Made by a program: the position numbers and the translations under genes. Under the pieces are notes generated by a model, which was not told the origin of the DNA, did no database searches, and saw only the letters and a program-made list of their open reading frames with translations. Of a stretch of DNA of 9,732 nucleotides, positions 7,521 through 9,732 are shown piece by piece (position 1 is the stretch's first letter; each line of letters starts with the position of its first letter). Origin of the DNA: JAEUTH01 sp044230205 (lineage in GTDB: Bacteria; Bacteroidota; Bacteroidia; AKYH767-A; OLB10); NCBI GenBank assembly GCA_044230205.1, contig JBGARN010000132.1, positions 1 to 9,732 on the forward strand. Reading direction: 5' to 3'.

Positions 7521-7548
7521 TTTGTTTTCTTTGTATTAAATAAATTTT
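7521..7548 (+). promoter_or_regulatory. Weak candidate promoter for gmd-fcl (Bacteroidota type)
   Basis: TTTG at 7521-7524 and TAAATTTT at 7541-7548 are separated by 16 bases. They resemble the Bacteroidota consensus of TTTG and TAnnTTTG, with one mismatch in the second element and slightly short spacing. The implied leader to the gmd ATG would be about 20 bases. A promoter is expected here because a terminator lies just upstream, but the region is very AT-rich and chance matches are easy. Confidence 0.35.
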
Positions 7549-7575
7549 CCTTATTAATCCCCCTCACAAATATTT

Positions 7576-8691
7576 ATGAAAACAGCACTTATTACAGGTA
7601 TTACCGGCCAGGATGGCGCATACCTTGCTGAACTGTTATTGGAAAAAGGCTATATGGTTCATGGTATCAAACGAAGGAGTTCATTGTTCAATACCGAACG
7701 AATAGACCATTTGTACACAGATACACATGAAAAAAATGTAAGGTTTAAATTGCATTATGGCGATTTAACTGATTCTACAAATATCATTCGCATTATTCAG
7801 GAAGTGCAGCCGGATGAGATCTATAACCTGGGTGCCATGAGCCACGTAAAAGTAAGTTTCAGTACGCCAGAATACACTGCAAATGCTGATGGAATAGGCG
7901 CACTAAGAATTCTTGAAGCAGTTCGTATATTGAACATGGTAGAACGCTGCAGAATTTACCAGGCATCAACAAGTGAACTGTACGGGCTGGTGCAGGAAAT
8001 ACCCCAGAAAGAAACAACACCTTTTTACCCGCGTTCGCCCTATGCAGTTGCAAAACTTTATGCATACTGGATTATGGTTAATTATCGCGAAGCATATAAT
8101 ATGTATGCTGTTAATGGCATCCTGTTTAATCATGAATCTCCATTACGAGGTGAAACATTTGTTACCCGAAAAATTACAAGGGGTGTTGCACGCATAGCTC
8201 TTGGCTTACAGGACAAGTTATACATGGGTAATATAGATGCCAAGCGCGATTGGGGTCACGCCAAAGATTATGTAGAAGCAATGTGGCTAATGTTACAACA
8301 GGATAAACCCGAAGATTATGTAGTAGCTACCGGTGTAACAACTACAGTACGTGATTTTATAAGTATGGCTTTTCAGGAAGTAGGCATCACCATAGCCTAT
8401 GAAGGCAAGGATGAAAATGAATTAGCAAAAGTAGTTAGTTGTTCTAACCCTGAATATAAACTTAAACCAGGTCATGTAGTAATGCAAATTGATCCTCGAT
8501 ATTATCGTCCTACTGAAGTTGAATTGTTGATTGGCGACAGCAGCAAAGCACAGCAGCAACTCGGATGGAAGCCCAAACACGATTTAAATGCCATTATCAA
8601 AGAAATGGTGGCCTGCGATTTAAAAGTATTTAAACGCGATCAATATTTAAAAGAGGGCGGACACGAAGTAAAAAACTATAATGAAGTTTAA
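7576..8691 (+). CDS. gmd: GDP-mannose 4,6-dehydratase
   Basis: This enzyme converts GDP-D-mannose to GDP-4-keto-6-deoxy-D-mannose in the cytoplasm, the first step towards GDP-L-fucose and related deoxysugars. The 371-residue protein has family length. It is an extended short-chain dehydrogenase with the nucleotide-binding loop GITGQDGAYL (8-17) and the NADP-contacting KRRSS (32-36). The catalytic group matches the E. coli enzyme at the same numbers: T132 and E134 in STSELYG, and Y156 and K160 in YAVAK. Other family segments are NLGAMSHVKVSF (84-95), NHESPLRGETFVTRK (185-199) and GNIDAKRDWGHAKDYVEAMW (218-237). The ATG at 7576 follows an AT-rich leader. fcl, the gene for the next step, starts 42 bases downstream. 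Function is secure; the final polysaccharide is unknown. Confidence 0.97.
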   Translation: MKTALITGITGQDGAYLAELLLEKGYMVHGIKRRSSLFNTERIDHLYTDTHEKNVRFKLHYGDLTDSTNIIRIIQEVQPDEIYNLGAMSHVKVSFSTPEYTANADGIGALRILEAVRILNMVERCRIYQASTSELYGLVQEIPQKETTPFYPRSPYAVAKLYAYWIMVNYREAYNMYAVNGILFNHESPLRGETFVTRKITRGVARIALGLQDKLYMGNIDAKRDWGHAKDYVEAMWLMLQQDKPEDYVVATGVTTTVRDFISMAFQEVGITIAYEGKDENELAKVVSCSNPEYKLKPGHVVMQIDPRYYRPTEVELLIGDSSKAQQQLGWKPKHDLNAIIKEMVACDLKVFKRDQYLKEGGHEVKNYNEV

Positions 8692-8733
8692 TTCGTCTCC
8701 AATTAACAGCCTAAGGCAAATTATTTCCCAAAA

Positions 8734-9678
8734 GTGAAAAAATCATCACGTATTTATGTTGCAGGGCATCGCGGTATGGTTGGCTCTGCCATTGAAAGAA
8801 AATTAAGGCAGGAAGGTTATGAGCATATTCTAACACGGAAATCATCAGAACTTGATTTAAGAGATCAACAGGCTGTGCATCTGTTCTTTAGTGAACAACA
8901 ACCGGAATACGTTTTTTTAGCCGCAGCCAAAGTGGGTGGCATTGTGGCAAATAATACCTACAGGGCCGATTTTATTTATGAGAACCTGATGATGGAGTGT
9001 AATATCATCCATGCAGCGTATATGACAAAGGTTACAAAGCTGATGTTCCTGGGATCTTCATGCATCTATCCAAAAATGGCTGCCCAACCTTTGAAGGAAG
9101 AATACTTGTTAACCGGTGAGTTGGAGCAAACCAACGAACCTTATGCCATTGCAAAAATTGCAGGCATCAAATTATGCGAATCCTATAGAAGACAATACAA
9201 TTGCAATTTTATTTCTGTAATGCCAACCAATCTTTACGGTCCTAATGATAATTACAGCCTTCAAAATTCCCATGTATTACCCGCTTTGCTTCGTAAATTT
9301 TACACTGCTATTAATGAACAACATCCATCAGTTGAAATATGGGGAAGTGGTGCACCCATGCGGGAGTTTTTGCATGTAGATGACCTGGCTGATGCCTGCT
9401 TTTTCCTTATGCAAAACTACAATGAAGAGGGCTTTATCAATATCGGAACAGGGGTTGACATCGCTATTAAAGACTTAGCATTATTAGTTAAAAAAATAAC
9501 CGGCTACACTGGTGAATTGAAATTTGATTCTGCCAAACCTGATGGCACTCCACGTAAATTAATGGATGTAAGCAAACTGCACTCGTTGGGTTGGCAGCAT
9601 CGCATTCCGCTTGAACAAGGTATTAAAAGCGTATGGAACGAAGTGAAAGACGGGAAGTTTTTTGAACGTGCTGTTTGA
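8734..9678 (+). CDS. fcl: GDP-L-fucose synthase
   Basis: This bifunctional 3,5-epimerase/4-reductase turns the product of Gmd into GDP-L-fucose with NADPH. The 314-residue protein is a complete extended short-chain dehydrogenase. Visible features are the GHRGMVGSAI nucleotide-binding loop (11-20), S108 and C110 in GSSCIYP, Y137 and K141 in YAIAK, and H180 in NSHVLPAL. Each lies one residue after its E. coli counterpart, so reductase and epimerase residues are all present. MREFLHVDDLADA (209-221) is another family segment. The start is a GTG at 8734. The frame upstream is closed by a stop at 8704-8706 with no ATG between, and the GTG places the Rossmann motif at the correct distance. It probably shares a transcript with gmd. 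The pair suggests fucose or a related sugar in a surface polysaccharide or glycoprotein. Confidence 0.96.
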   Translation: MKKSSRIYVAGHRGMVGSAIERKLRQEGYEHILTRKSSELDLRDQQAVHLFFSEQQPEYVFLAAAKVGGIVANNTYRADFIYENLMMECNIIHAAYMTKVTKLMFLGSSCIYPKMAAQPLKEEYLLTGELEQTNEPYAIAKIAGIKLCESYRRQYNCNFISVMPTNLYGPNDNYSLQNSHVLPALLRKFYTAINEQHPSVEIWGSGAPMREFLHVDDLADACFFLMQNYNEEGFINIGTGVDIAIKDLALLVKKITGYTGELKFDSAKPDGTPRKLMDVSKLHSLGWQHRIPLEQGIKSVWNEVKDGKFFERAV

Positions 9679-9691
9679 GCAGCGACCAATA

Positions 9692-9732
9692 ATGTCATTC
9701 ATTTTTCCTGTACACAAAAAAATTTGCAGGAT
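9692..9732 (+). CDS. Possible start of a further gene, cut by the window end
   Basis: An ATG at 9692 opens a frame that stays open for the remaining 13 codons (MSFIFPVHKKICR) and begins 13 bases after the fcl stop codon. Same strand and short spacing fit continuation of a polysaccharide operon. The fragment is too short to identify, and an open frame of this length is easily random. Confidence 0.25.
   Translation, partial: MSFIFPVHKKICR

Noticed and set aside
7576..9678. gmd-fcl as part of the respiratory system
   Set aside because: A strong terminator and a 184-base spacer separate them, and their reactions are unrelated to electron transport; adjacency looks incidental.
1..9732. Mobile elements, CRISPR arrays, tRNA or rRNA genes
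   Set aside because: No transposase or integrase sequence, no regularly spaced repeats, and no tRNA- or rRNA-like segment was seen; almost all the window is occupied by identified coding genes.

Overview
The window is a stretch of a Bacteroidota chromosome. The evidence is the alternative complex III gene set joined to coxB-coxA, AT-rich intergenic DNA, A-rich leaders with almost no Shine-Dalgarno sequences, and a lipoprotein cytochrome c. Family-level assignment is not possible from the sequence alone. All recognised genes are on the + strand.

Positions 1-7391 hold the distal part of a respiratory operon. It starts inside actB (iron-sulfur C-terminus) and continues with actC (NrfD-like quinol-binding membrane subunit), actD (small two-helix DUF3341-type subunit), actE (monohaem cytochrome c lipoprotein), actF (second NrfD-like membrane subunit), coxB (CuA subunit II) and coxA (haem-copper subunit I). 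These encode a menaquinol:cytochrome c oxidoreductase (alternative complex III) and its partner oxygen reductase. Electrons would pass from menaquinol at ActC through the ActB iron-sulfur clusters and the Act haems to CuA on CoxB, then to haem a and the haem a3/CuB site in CoxA. Proton-channel residues of an A-type oxidase are visible. A strong intrinsic terminator at 7420-7449 closes the operon. Subunit III is not next to coxA.

Positions 7450-7575 are an AT-rich spacer with a weak Bacteroidota-type promoter candidate. From 7576 the content changes to nucleotide-sugar synthesis. gmd (GDP-mannose 4,6-dehydratase) and fcl (GDP-L-fucose synthase) together convert GDP-mannose to GDP-L-fucose and probably begin a surface-polysaccharide locus. 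A short open frame at the right edge may be the start of the next gene.

Nothing here looks like an undescribed system. The second-look items are small: two similar hairpins in separate act spacers, residue substitutions around CuA in CoxB, a histidine-rich CoxA N-terminus, and a Cys-to-Thr change in ActB that fits a [3Fe-4S] cluster.
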